64,000 nucleotides of DNA from an uncultured Aquimarina sp. (GTDB lineage Bacteria > Bacteroidota > Bacteroidia > Flavobacteriales > Flavobacteriaceae): NCBI GenBank assembly GCA_947498775.1, contig CANMLL010000006.1, positions 1 to 64,000 on the forward strand, given 5' to 3'. The notes under the pieces are model-generated. The model was not told the DNA's origin. It did not search any database and worked only from the letters and a program-made list of their open reading frames with translations. Below are positions 17,560-26,150 of the stretch, piece after piece (within the stretch, counting starts at the first letter, position 1; every line of letters begins with the position of its first letter). The position numbers and the translations under genes are program-made.

Positions 17560-18003
17560 CTATTTCGTTTTTTGTCTTCCGCAACTTTTTATTGATTCAT
17601 AAAAAACACGATAATCCACTACCGAAACTAATTTTCCTTTTTTATCAAGGATAATTGATCTATCATTTACAAAATTTCTTAATGATAACATTTTAATAGC
17701 ATATCCTTTATAAACAACTTCAAAGTGACTTTGATCTTTAATCCTTAGCTCATCAACTTTAAATTTGAAAAGACCTTCATTATCTGTATAAGCATTCATA
17801 CAGTCATCTTCATCCAGATATAATTTTACAGCTGCATAAGCAATTCTTTTCCCTTTTCTGTCTACGACTTTTCCTTGAATACTTTTCAATTCTTTCGTAT
17901 CGGTAACGATTGTTTCTTTTTCAGTATTGTTTCCTGAGTTTTCATTGAACTTACAGGAAATCAAAAATAGAAAGCATCCACAAAAAAAAACTATTTTTTT
18001 CAT
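17560..18003 (-). CDS. Lipoprotein with carboxypeptidase-regulatory-like domain
   Basis: A 147-residue lipoprotein (lipobox near Cys17, LISC). After a Glu/Thr linker, IQGKVVDRKGKRIAYAAVKLYL followed by AYTDNEGLFKFKV is the start of a carboxypeptidase regulatory-like (CarboxypepD_reg) beta-sandwich, common in Bacteroidota surface proteins. The function is unknown. The terminator at 18043-18081 separates it from the response regulator upstream. Confidence 0.7.
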   Translation of the reverse strand: MKKIVFFCGCFLFLISCKFNENSGNNTEKETIVTDTKELKSIQGKVVDRKGKRIAYAAVKLYLDEDDCMNAYTDNEGLFKFKVDELRIKDQSHFEVVYKGYAIKMLSLRNFVNDRSIILDKKGKLVSVVDYRVFYESIKSCGRQKTK

Positions 18004-18042
18004 ATCCCTAGTTTTAACCTAAATGTTTATAATTTTTTGATT

Positions 18043-18081
18043 ATTTAGCTATGACTTTATATAACAAAGCCATAGCTAAAT
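18043..18081 (-). terminator. Terminator after the LytTR regulator
   Basis: Stem ATTTAGCTATG(A)CTTT/AAAG(C)CATAGCTAAAT with an internal A-C mismatch and a loop of about eight bases, between the response-regulator stop and the next minus-strand gene. Confidence 0.6.
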
Positions 18082-18184
18082 ATACAAAATATTAATTCTT
18101 CATTTAAATAGTCCTCAATTACTTATGGATTATTGATGAAAAAACTCTGTTTAGAAGACCTTTTTTGTGTTTATGCGAGTAATA

Positions 18185-18910
18185 TTACATCCCTATTCTT
18201 TTCAGAAAATCAATTTTATAACTGTCCCCAATTGGAATTCTAACATCATCAACAATAACTTTGCTTCTCTGAATAGAACTGATGCCTCTTATATTAACTA
18301 TATAAGACCGATGTACCCTTAAGAATTGATTATCTGGTAATTTTGATTGAATGTCTTTGAAAGTCATGAGCGTAAGAACCGGTTTTTCTTCAGATATATG
18401 AATCTTAAGATAATCTTTTAACCCTTGAATGTATTTGATATCCTTTAGTTTAATTTTTACTGTACCATAATCAGATTTTATAAAAACAAATTGATCTACT
18501 CCCAAACTATTTATCGGTTCTGATGGTGATTTTCTCGGTTTTTTAGTTCCTCTTTTTAGCTCATAAATTTCTTTTGCTCTGTTTACTGCTTTTACAAATC
18601 TCGGGAAAGGAATTGGTTTTACGAGATAATCTACGGCATTAATTTCAAATCCTTCAAGGGCATATTGAGAATATGCAGTAGTAAAAATAAAAAGAGGTTT
18701 TTGGTCTAAAGTTTTAATAAAATCAATCCCATTGATTTGTGGCATTTCTATATCCAAAAAAACCACATCCACATGGGTATCAGTTAAGAGAGGAATAGCC
18801 TCTAAAGCATTCGTAAAAGTGCCCACTATTTCCAAAGTACCAATATCCTCACAATAGGATTTAATGATACCAAGAGCCAAGGGTTCATCATCTATGATAA
18901 TACATCTCAT
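18185..18910 (-). CDS. LytTR-family response regulator
   Basis: A two-component response regulator with an N-terminal receiver domain (acidic pair IIIDDEPLA, phosphoacceptor Asp in VVFLDIEMPQ, conserved Lys in DYLVKPI) and a C-terminal LytTR DNA-binding domain (FIKSDYGTVKIKLKDI, then FLRVHRSYIVNI). The Met at 18910 is preferred to one three codons earlier because MRCIIIDDEP is the usual start. It follows the histidine kinase directly and the two surely act as a pair. LytTR regulators often control surface, adhesion or autolysis genes; the neighbouring envelope genes are possible targets. Confidence 0.92.
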   Translation of the reverse strand: MRCIIIDDEPLALGIIKSYCEDIGTLEIVGTFTNALEAIPLLTDTHVDVVFLDIEMPQINGIDFIKTLDQKPLFIFTTAYSQYALEGFEINAVDYLVKPIPFPRFVKAVNRAKEIYELKRGTKKPRKSPSEPINSLGVDQFVFIKSDYGTVKIKLKDIKYIQGLKDYLKIHISEEKPVLTLMTFKDIQSKLPDNQFLRVHRSYIVNIRGISSIQRSKVIVDDVRIPIGDSYKIDFLKRIGM

Positions 18911-18911
18911 A

Positions 18912-19940
18912 CTACTCAAGAATTAATGTTAAGTCGACTTTATAATAGCCGTTGTCCTCTTTTATATCCAATGTATGCAAATCAGGGTACAAAAGTTCTA
19001 ATCGGTGCTTGATGTTTGTAAGGCCTACACCAGAATTATCTTTGTTTTTTCGGTATACCCCTATGATGTTTTTCACATTAAAAATAAGAGTATTTTGTAT
19101 AACCTCTATCTTTATATTTATATCTGTTACTCCTTTGAAATCTGTACCGTATTTAAATGCATTTTCTATAAAAGAGATAAGCAATAATGGATATATCTTC
19201 TTTTTTTCGTACTCTCCTTTTATTGATAATTTAACGTCCTCACTATTAGAAAGCCTTAGCCTTTGAAGGGATACGTAATTTTTAATGTAATCAATTTCTT
19301 TAAGTAAAAGTACAATTTCTTGATTGGCTTCATAGAGCATATACCTCATTAATTCTGACAATGTTAAAACTGCTTCTGAGGCATCATTAGATTTGTTCCG
19401 AACCAATGAGTAAACACTGTTTAATGAGTTAAATAGAAAATGAGGATTTAATTGTGCTTTTAAGAATTGAAGTTCGGTTTCTGTACGTTGCGCTTCGGTT
19501 TCTTTAGAAAGCTTATCTCTTTTATAAAAATCAACCATTAAGCGAAAGATGCCTCCCAAAAGAAAGAAAGCAAAGAAAAAAATCCCACGCATTGCATATC
19601 GCAAGTTTTTTACCGGGGGAAATTCCCCCTCAAATTGGATAAGACGATCTATTTTTTCCAGAGGAAAATTTGAAGGCATTTTATTAACCATAAAGTTAAA
19701 TAGCAATAAGAATCCTACAGAACCAATTATATACAGCACTATTTTCTTTTTTAGAAGTAGTTTTGGCGCCAGAAAAGAGTAGTTTACATAAAATACAATT
19801 GGATTAAAGAAAATTTGTAGAAAAAAAACGGGCTGTATCTCTCCTATTTGTATAAGCGTAATCCCAAGTGGAAATGATAGTAAGCAGACCCAAGAAATGA
19901 CATGAATCCAAAACTCTTTAACGCGAAACGTACTTTTCAA
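18912..19940 (-). CDS. LytS-like sensor histidine kinase
   Basis: An inner-membrane histidine kinase of the His_kinase (PF06580) type, 342 residues. Four hydrophobic segments (about 15-35, 45-62, 75-95 and 115-135) are followed by a short coiled coil and the phosphoacceptor motif QLNPHFLFNSLN, then the ATP-binding N-box LISFIENAFKYG and GVGLTNI. There is no large periplasmic sensor domain, so the signal is probably sensed in or near the membrane. It is coupled to the downstream LytTR regulator. Confidence 0.9.
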   Translation of the reverse strand: MKSTFRVKEFWIHVISWVCLLSFPLGITLIQIGEIQPVFFLQIFFNPIVFYVNYSFLAPKLLLKKKIVLYIIGSVGFLLLFNFMVNKMPSNFPLEKIDRLIQFEGEFPPVKNLRYAMRGIFFFAFFLLGGIFRLMVDFYKRDKLSKETEAQRTETELQFLKAQLNPHFLFNSLNSVYSLVRNKSNDASEAVLTLSELMRYMLYEANQEIVLLLKEIDYIKNYVSLQRLRLSNSEDVKLSIKGEYEKKKIYPLLLISFIENAFKYGTDFKGVTDINIKIEVIQNTLIFNVKNIIGVYRKNKDNSGVGLTNIKHRLELLYPDLHTLDIKEDNGYYKVDLTLILE

Positions 19941-19962
19941 ACTATTTCTTTTTTATACATAA

Positions 19963-20316
19963 CTACTTTTTAAAATCGATGTTACAGCTATCCAGTTCTT
20001 CTCTGGTTACATTTGGCAGTATATTTCGCTCTAATTTATTAACCACTAAAACTGCTATTTTTTTTGCCTGAAAATTAGACTTAAAATACTGATTACCAGA
20101 TAAACCTGGGATATTTTTTTGTTTAATTAACAAATTATTTCCACGATATATCTCATAATACCAGCCATTGTCATTGTCAGAAAGCTCCTTTACCTTCACC
20201 CTATAATATTTAGAGTAATAATCGAATTCAGTTTCTTTTTCTAGGAAATAGTTTCCAACTAGTACCCCAAATACGATAATTTCAAAAATCAACAAATACT
20301 TTAATGCTTTTTTCAT
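19963..20316 (-). CDS. DUF4907-like membrane-anchored protein
   Basis: A 117-residue protein with an N-terminal membrane anchor or signal segment. The pattern GWYYEIYRGNNLLIKQKNIPG followed by GNQYF and AKKIAVLVVNKL matches what I recall of DUF4907. This family is often found beside Kelch-repeat lipoproteins in Bacteroidota, as here. The function is unknown. Confidence 0.65.
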   Translation of the reverse strand: MKKALKYLLIFEIIVFGVLVGNYFLEKETEFDYYSKYYRVKVKELSDNDNGWYYEIYRGNNLLIKQKNIPGLSGNQYFKSNFQAKKIAVLVVNKLERNILPNVTREELDSCNIDFKK

Positions 20317-20382
20317 TTTTATCGAAAAGGTTTAAGGTTTAGGAGCTAACCGACAAGCAAACAAACAAATAAAACAGTCTAA

Positions 20383-21399
20383 TTAATCATCTTCGTCTTC
20401 TTCTTCAAAGGGGAAGAATTCCCAATTATCATCTAAATAAAGGTTACCACTTCTTCCCAGGGCAACAAATGCCCTTGTTCCGTTATAAAATGTAATGGCA
20501 TCCTGTCTTGTAGCTCCTTCAAATGAGGTCTTTTCCTCCCAAAAATCTGTAGAGGGATTATATTCCCATACTGTGGTTGTAACTCCACCTCCACTATCGC
20601 CACATGCGATATACCCTCTATCGCCAATTGTAAATCCTATAGCATTACTTCGAGTAACATCATAATCATCTGTATCAAGATCTGTTAAAGCACTCCATAC
20701 CTCTGTATTAGTATCAAAGACCCATAAATCATCTTGATCTAATCCATTAGAAACACCAGTTCCCATGTACACTTTGTCTCCAATTGTAAACGTTGTGGCC
20801 TCTCTTCTCTTATTTCCTCCAAATCCTACCAGTTCTTGCCAACTATCTGTTTGTGGTGAGTATTTCCAGAAATCTTTTTTATCATTATCGCCATCAAATC
20901 CAGTCCCAACGTATCCCGAGGTCTCAGAGTTAAATGCAACTGCACCTCTCCTTGGGGTTCCTGGAAATGGTGTTATAGAATCCCATACATTAGTCGCAGG
21001 GTTATATTTATAAAAATCGCCTAGCTCGTTATCTCCATCAAAACCTAATCCTGCATATCCATTTCCATCATTTGCGAAAGCTACACCCGCACTCCTGGCA
21101 CTACCCGAGAAATCAGCAAGTTGACTCCAAAAGTTACCATCTAGATCATACATCCAAAAATCCTTAAGGTAATCGTCTCCATCAAAACCAGTACCCATAT
21201 ACCCTTTGCTGCCAATTGTAAACGCAACTGCACTACTTCTTGGGGTTCCATCAAAAACAGAACTATCTACCCAATTACCCAATCTATCGTCGTCATCGTC
21301 ATCACTAGAGCAACTCAAACCAAAAAAAACTATCACTAAACCTAAATATATCTTGACATCTGTTATTAGGTATGTTCTTAATCTATTACTTGTTTTCAT
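20383..21399 (-). CDS. Kelch-repeat lipoprotein
   Basis: A 338-residue lipoprotein (lipobox GLSC, then SSDDDDDD) with about six Kelch-type blades. Repeats follow 'R..A(V/T)(A)F.(I/N)G.(K/G)GY.G.G.DGD...(K/G)DF(W/Y)KY.P.T..W', spaced about 50 residues apart, so it should form a beta-propeller at the cell surface or in the periplasm. It sits between the DUF4907 gene and a beta-barrel gene in one direction. A role in surface sensing or outer-membrane assembly is inference. The acidic C-terminus (FEEEDEDD) is notable. Confidence 0.85.
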   Translation of the reverse strand: MKTSNRLRTYLITDVKIYLGLVIVFFGLSCSSDDDDDDRLGNWVDSSVFDGTPRSSAVAFTIGSKGYMGTGFDGDDYLKDFWMYDLDGNFWSQLADFSGSARSAGVAFANDGNGYAGLGFDGDNELGDFYKYNPATNVWDSITPFPGTPRRGAVAFNSETSGYVGTGFDGDNDKKDFWKYSPQTDSWQELVGFGGNKRREATTFTIGDKVYMGTGVSNGLDQDDLWVFDTNTEVWSALTDLDTDDYDVTRSNAIGFTIGDRGYIACGDSGGGVTTTVWEYNPSTDFWEEKTSFEGATRQDAITFYNGTRAFVALGRSGNLYLDDNWEFFPFEEEDEDD

Positions 21400-21402
21400 T
21401 AT

Positions 21403-22290
21403 TTATTTGTTTAAATTAAACTTTAATCCCATAGCTATGAATAATGAACTATTCGGTTCAAAATCATATATTTCGTTATTCTCATTGTCCAATATTTTAA
21501 GTTGATTCCATGGTGAATATCCAATCTTGATTATAGTTGTCCAATTAGGCTGAATACGATACGTATAATCTAAGCTGGTATCCAAAGAGTTGTATTGTAA
21601 TTTGGTGTCAACAAAAGACCCTAAATCTTGAAAATCAACCGTAGAAGAAATATTACCAAAAAGTCCATTAAAACTTGCTGTAGTCGATAGTGTATGCCTT
21701 GAATCAAAATGATAATTCATTTCAGTTCTAGGAACTCCCAAAGAGTAGCTCCATGTTTCATTTACCTTCTTCTTAAATGAAACAATAGGAATCAGCTGGG
21801 GCGCTCCTAAAGCAGTACCAAAACCAATACCAAAGGTAAAAAGTGAAGATGCTTTTTCATTACTCCAGCTTTTGGATAAGGTTACAGCCGAACTTATGAT
21901 CACATCTTCATGACTCAAACTTCCTTCAAAATTAGATGATAACATAGGAGCAAACATCACATTTGCAGACCAAGTAGTGTTTATAAAATATTTGAAAAAA
22001 AATCTTGATTTGATCGTATGTATGTTCTCATAAGAAAGCGCATCAAAATCGAGAGAGGCATTATTAAACATGAAATCGTAGTAATTATAGGATACCCCAA
22101 CTCCAATCGTACCCCTCTTTTTAAATCTCTTCCCAAGATTTAAATTCAAGGTGTATTTTTCAATCCCTGTATCTCCTACATTGGGAATCGTAGTATACTC
22201 AAATCCTGCAATTTCTGTATTTGGATTTTGGCTCCACATTATCTGTATTGTTCCAAAAACCAAAATGATATAGTTAAAATGGCGTTGCAT
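21403..22290 (-). CDS. Outer-membrane beta-barrel protein (DUF6268-like)
   Basis: A 295-residue protein with a signal peptide (cleavage near IMWSQ) and many amphipathic strands (TIGVGVSYNYYDFMF, WSANVMFAPMLSS, SSLFTFGIGFGTALGAPQLIPI), ending in SLFIAMGLKFNLNK. This resembles DUF6268-type barrels often placed next to Kelch lipoproteins. It lies three bases upstream of the Kelch gene, so the pair is one transcript. The pore or assembly role is unknown. Confidence 0.7.
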   Translation of the reverse strand: MQRHFNYIILVFGTIQIMWSQNPNTEIAGFEYTTIPNVGDTGIEKYTLNLNLGKRFKKRGTIGVGVSYNYYDFMFNNASLDFDALSYENIHTIKSRFFFKYFINTTWSANVMFAPMLSSNFEGSLSHEDVIISSAVTLSKSWSNEKASSLFTFGIGFGTALGAPQLIPIVSFKKKVNETWSYSLGVPRTEMNYHFDSRHTLSTTASFNGLFGNISSTVDFQDLGSFVDTKLQYNSLDTSLDYTYRIQPNWTTIIKIGYSPWNQLKILDNENNEIYDFEPNSSLFIAMGLKFNLNK

Positions 22291-22387
22291 TCTACATTTT
22301 TTTGATAAAAGTATCTAGCAAGTACAGTGGTAGAAAAAAAAATATACCGAAATGAGAATAGTGTAGACAAAGTAGTTTTTTCTATCT

Positions 22388-22433
22388 ACCAATCTTCAAA
22401 CAGCCATCTCATAGAGAAAAAGTGAAGATTGGT
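22388..22433. promoter_or_regulatory. Inverted repeat in the divergent intergenic region
   Basis: ACCAATCTTCA and TGAAGATTGGT form a perfect 11-bp inverted repeat with a 24-nt spacer, between the divergently transcribed barrel gene and the DUF4270 gene. It could be an operator for both or a leader hairpin for one of them. Confidence 0.45.
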
Positions 22434-22516
22434 CTATATATTTTATGAGTAGGTATAATATAATTTCAGAAGGTAAGCTTCTATACTTCTTTTGTAATAG
22501 AAATTAATAGATACTT

Positions 22517-23833
22517 ATGAAATCTTTATTCTTTACTATATGTTTAGCACTCTCAATACTATCTTGTTCTGAAAGAGAAGATATCCCTACGCTTGAAGTA
22601 GGGCAAGATTTCACAAACTCTAATGTAAGAATTATATCAATAGATACCTTTACCGTAGAATTATCAACCTACAAATTAGACAGTATTGCTACTTCATCCT
22701 CTAACCGGATTTTGATAGGACAATATGCCGATCCAATATTTGGCATAACTCGAGCCGAAAGTTATATGGAGCTTCTTCCTGTAAACTATTCTATTGAGGA
22801 TGATGCCGTATTAGATAGTATTGCTTTAGTACTTAACTACGATAGATATTCATATAGTGATACTACCAAAGTTTCTTCAATAAATGTGCATTTGCTCAAA
22901 GACGAAGTACGACCTAAAGAAGACGTTTTTTTTAATACAAGCACTATTTCTTATGAAGAAACACCTATTGCGACAATTAATTATCATCCAGAACCTACCG
23001 ATGAAGATTCTCTTTACATACCCATACCAAATACCGTAGGCCAAGAACTATTTGATAAAATTCAGAAAGGAGATGTAAATGATAGTAACGAATTACGAAA
23101 TGAACTAAAAGGTTTTACGTTACAACCGGGCGATTTAGACAATTCTTCAATCGTTGGATTTTCGGTTAGTAGTACAGAAACATACTTACGTTTTTTTTAT
23201 ACAATTCCTGGCGAATTTGAAGACAATGAACAAACTTTTGATTTGGTTACAGGTTCTGATGCTTCAATCCCAACGTATTTCAATAATATTCAAAGCAATA
23301 TCAAAGGTACTTTGTTTGAAACACTAACAGATCAGGAAATAAATCTTCGGTCTAGTGATGGCAATAATAGAAGTTACATCCAGGCTGGAGTCGGAATGGT
23401 TACCAGAATACAGTTCCCGACGATTAAAAAAATATCTGAAATCCCCGGTACGGGAACCATTTTGGATGCTACACTAAAGATAAAACCTCCTCCAAATACC
23501 TTTAATGATCTTATCCCAATAAAAGATTCTCTTTCTGTAAACAGATCAAATCAAAATAATGTCATAGAAAACCAACTATTTAATGGGCTAGGAGAAGTTT
23601 ATGCAAATATAAATGAAAGCGATCAAGAGTTTAACGAAATTACTTATGAGATCAAGGTGGGAATATACTTAGAAGAAGAGTTATCAGAAGCTCCGGAAAT
23701 TGATAATGCTATTGTGTTGTTTCCTCTAAATTTTAATAATACGGTAGATCGAATCGTATTGGAAGGAGAAAATAGCGCTGACTTTGAAGCGCAACTAATT
23801 ATTACCTATGCAATATATGATGAGGATGAATAA
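22517..23833 (+). CDS. DUF4270 lipoprotein
   Basis: A 438-residue lipoprotein of the DUF4270 family (lipobox LSC). The family pattern is clear: an S/T-rich N-terminus, ILIGQYADPIFGITRAESYMEL, AVLDSIALVLNYDRYSYSDT, and late LYxxLSFQ-like beta strands. DUF4270 proteins are outer-membrane lipoproteins of unknown function in Bacteroidota. Its stop overlaps the start of the following outer-membrane protein gene (ATGAATAA), so the two are translationally coupled. Confidence 0.85.
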   Translation: MKSLFFTICLALSILSCSEREDIPTLEVGQDFTNSNVRIISIDTFTVELSTYKLDSIATSSSNRILIGQYADPIFGITRAESYMELLPVNYSIEDDAVLDSIALVLNYDRYSYSDTTKVSSINVHLLKDEVRPKEDVFFNTSTISYEETPIATINYHPEPTDEDSLYIPIPNTVGQELFDKIQKGDVNDSNELRNELKGFTLQPGDLDNSSIVGFSVSSTETYLRFFYTIPGEFEDNEQTFDLVTGSDASIPTYFNNIQSNIKGTLFETLTDQEINLRSSDGNNRSYIQAGVGMVTRIQFPTIKKISEIPGTGTILDATLKIKPPPNTFNDLIPIKDSLSVNRSNQNNVIENQLFNGLGEVYANINESDQEFNEITYEIKVGIYLEEELSEAPEIDNAIVLFPLNFNNTVDRIVLEGENSADFEAQLIITYAIYDEDE

Positions 23834-25067
23834 TTATTACAAAATGCTATTAGTTTTTGTAGTTACTGGAAATGTATTTTCTCAAACTAATAATCTCACA
23901 GGCTCCCCATACTCATTATTTGGCCTTGGCGTTCAATCCAATTCAAACATAGGAAAAAACAGCGGATTAGGTAGAGTAGGAATTGCATTAAGTAGCGAAA
24001 ATGCAATCAATACATATAACCCTGCTTCTTTTGCCACAATAGCAGAGAAAAGTTTCTTATTTGACATAGGCTTTCTTGGTGAATTAAACAACATTTCAAA
24101 TAGCACTAAAGATGAGTTTAGACTATCTGCAAATTTTTCTAACCTTGCTCTTGCACTTAGTTTAAATGATCGATCTGGGATAGGTCTATCGGTAGTTCCT
24201 TTTACCGATGTTGGCTATGCATTGGTTGGTATAGAAAGTAATGTAGAAGGTTCACAAGACAACTTTATTAGTAATGTAGTCGGTTCTGGCGGCCTTAATG
24301 ATCTAAGACTAAATTATGGCTATCGATTATTTGAAAACTTCAGAATTGGACTCAGAACTTCATACTTATTTGGATCCATAAAAGAGTCCGAAAGCATATT
24401 GATTGGCACTTCATTTCTAAATATAGAAGAGGAAAATTACTACAGAGGGTTTCGATTTGGTCTTGGGTTTCAATATGATATAAACGACAAATATTCTATA
24501 GGGTTTACGACAGATTTATCAACCTCATTAAATGGTTCTCAAGATCGATTTGTAGACAAAAGTCTAGATTTTATAGGGACCAATGTAGAAGATGAGCAGG
24601 GACTCGATATACAAAGTTTTAAATTACCTATTGAAATTGGGTTTGGATTAAGCTCTAAACCATTAAGCGGTCTTACTCTAAATGCAGATTATAAAAGAAA
24701 CTTATGGAGTTTTACCGACCAAAGAGATGACATTGGTAAGTTTGTTGACCAATCTATCTTAAGTCTTGGCGCGCAGTACCGAGCAAGAGAAAGAGGTCTA
24801 AAATATTGGCAAAACATAGAATTTAGGGCAGGTATTAATTATGATTCAGGATATTTAGAGGTAAATAACGAGGTTATAGACAATTATAGTTTCTCAACCG
24901 GAATAGGGTTGCCAATTAACAGAAGAGGATCTTCAATGCTCAACATATCCTTTACTACAGGGCAAAGAGGAGCCGTTCAAGGTATCTTAATAGAAGAAAG
25001 ATTCAATCTTATAAATGTCAATTTAAGCCTTAAAGACATTTGGTTTAAACAAATAAAGTTCAATTAA
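23826..25067 (+). CDS. Outer-membrane beta-barrel protein coupled to DUF4270
   Basis: A protein of about 413 residues with a signal peptide (GNVFSQ cleavage) and transport-porin-like strands (SPYSLFGLGVQSNSN, NSGLGRVGIALSSENAINTYNPASF, YRLFENFRIGLRTSYLFG). The NPAS(F/L)A motif after the first strand is reminiscent of FadL-type (OMPP1) barrels, though the N-terminal hatch is not obvious. The ATG at 23826 is chosen because it forms an ATGAATAA overlap with the DUF4270 stop; alternative Met codons lie at 23817 and 23820. The pair probably makes a complex of barrel plus lipoprotein. Confidence 0.75.
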   Translation: MNNYYKMLLVFVVTGNVFSQTNNLTGSPYSLFGLGVQSNSNIGKNSGLGRVGIALSSENAINTYNPASFATIAEKSFLFDIGFLGELNNISNSTKDEFRLSANFSNLALALSLNDRSGIGLSVVPFTDVGYALVGIESNVEGSQDNFISNVVGSGGLNDLRLNYGYRLFENFRIGLRTSYLFGSIKESESILIGTSFLNIEEENYYRGFRFGLGFQYDINDKYSIGFTTDLSTSLNGSQDRFVDKSLDFIGTNVEDEQGLDIQSFKLPIEIGFGLSSKPLSGLTLNADYKRNLWSFTDQRDDIGKFVDQSILSLGAQYRARERGLKYWQNIEFRAGINYDSGYLEVNNEVIDNYSFSTGIGLPINRRGSSMLNISFTTGQRGAVQGILIEERFNLINVNLSLKDIWFKQIKFN

Positions 25068-25144
25068 AAATTTAAGTATACAATCAAGAATTATTTCAAC
25101 TGTAAAAGAATAAAAAAATGACTTTTTTATGTGAAATCTTTTCC

Positions 25145-25177
25145 TATTTTAACAAACCCTCTTGTTATTTTAACAAA
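25145..25177 (+). promoter_or_regulatory. Tandem 12-bp direct repeat upstream of the carotenoid operon
   Basis: TATTTTAACAAA occurs at 25145-25156 and again at 25166-25177, a start-to-start spacing of 21 bp (two helical turns). It lies 59-91 bases before the MerR start. The same-face spacing is what a dimeric or tetrameric regulator would bind, such as the MerR-B12 protein encoded next. Confidence 0.5.
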
Positions 25178-25206
25178 TATTGAAAAAATATGTAAAATCT
25201 TTTAGC

Positions 25207-25214
25207 TAAGTTTG
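25207..25214 (+). promoter_or_regulatory. Putative -7 box of the carotenoid operon
   Basis: TAAGTTTG matches TAnnTTTG, 22 bases before the GTG start of the MerR gene. No well-spaced -33 TTG is obvious, so an activator or repressor may matter here. Confidence 0.5.
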
Positions 25215-25235
25215 TTTAACTATTCAAGATAAAAA

Positions 25236-26132
25236 GTGAACAACGTTAAACAGACTTTTAGTATCAAGGATCTCGAAAATCTATGTGGAGTAAAGGCACA
25301 TACGATACGAATATGGGAGAAAAGATATAATCTTCTCACTCCTAATCGCACAGATACTAATATTAGAATGTATAATTTAAAAAACCTTCAAAAGTTACTT
25401 AATGTCACTTATCTGGTAAATAGTGGTTATAAAATATCAAGAATCTCTAAGCTCAACGAGCAAGAAATCAATGAGTATGTAAGAAGTATTGTCTCTGATA
25501 ATAGCACTAAAAATCAGGCGATAAATTCTTTCAAAATTTCAATGCTTAATTATGACCTGGAGCTTTTTTTAGGAACTTATGAGCAACTGGCTCAAAGAAG
25601 AAATTTCAGACAAATATTTACCGACGTATTTATCCCTTTACTTAAAGAAATTGGGTTATTATGGCAAACAGATACTATAAATCCGGCACATGAACACTTT
25701 GTTACCAATTTGATTAAACAAAAACTTCTTCTTAATATTGAAAGGTTACAATACTCGAAACCCACAAAAAAAGACAAAGCCTTTATATTATTCTTGCCTG
25801 AAAACGAAATACATGAATTAGGGCTGCTTTATATAAATTATGAGATTTTATTACATGGATACAAGGCTATCTATTTAGGGCCAAGCATACCTTTGGACAG
25901 CCTCCCAACGATGCTTTCATTTCATGAGAAAACAGTTTTTGTTTCCTATTTTACTATAAAGCCCGAGAAAGATAATATCGAAAAATATGTCGAGGAATTT
26001 AATACCGTAGTCTGCTCTGAAAGAGTAAGTGAATTCTGGATGCTGGGTAAACAAATTATGCATGTTTCTAAAACAAGTGCTCCTAATCATCGTTATTATG
26101 ATGCTATCAGCACTTTAATTTCAGATTTATAA
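25236..26132 (+). CDS. MerR-family regulator with B12-binding domain (CarH/LitR-like)
   Basis: A 298-residue regulator with an N-terminal MerR helix-turn-helix (FSIKDLENLCGVKAHTIRIWEKRYNLL, about 8-34) and a C-terminal cobalamin-binding region. It keeps the CarH signature W-x9-EH (Trp143, Glu153, His154) and the ExHxxG lower-ligand motif (Glu191, His193, Gly196), so B12 binding is likely. In CarH-type proteins, adenosylcobalamin holds a tetramer on DNA in the dark and light breaks it, derepressing carotenoid genes. The start is GTG; no other start fits the HTH. It is first in the crtI-crtB-crtZ run, 18 bases before crtI, and probably autoregulates. Light sensing is inference from motifs and context. 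Confidence 0.88.
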   Translation: MNNVKQTFSIKDLENLCGVKAHTIRIWEKRYNLLTPNRTDTNIRMYNLKNLQKLLNVTYLVNSGYKISRISKLNEQEINEYVRSIVSDNSTKNQAINSFKISMLNYDLELFLGTYEQLAQRRNFRQIFTDVFIPLLKEIGLLWQTDTINPAHEHFVTNLIKQKLLLNIERLQYSKPTKKDKAFILFLPENEIHELGLLYINYEILLHGYKAIYLGPSIPLDSLPTMLSFHEKTVFVSYFTIKPEKDNIEKYVEEFNTVVCSERVSEFWMLGKQIMHVSKTSAPNHRYYDAISTLISDL

Positions 26133-26150
26133 TATTTTCCTATCTAAGTT

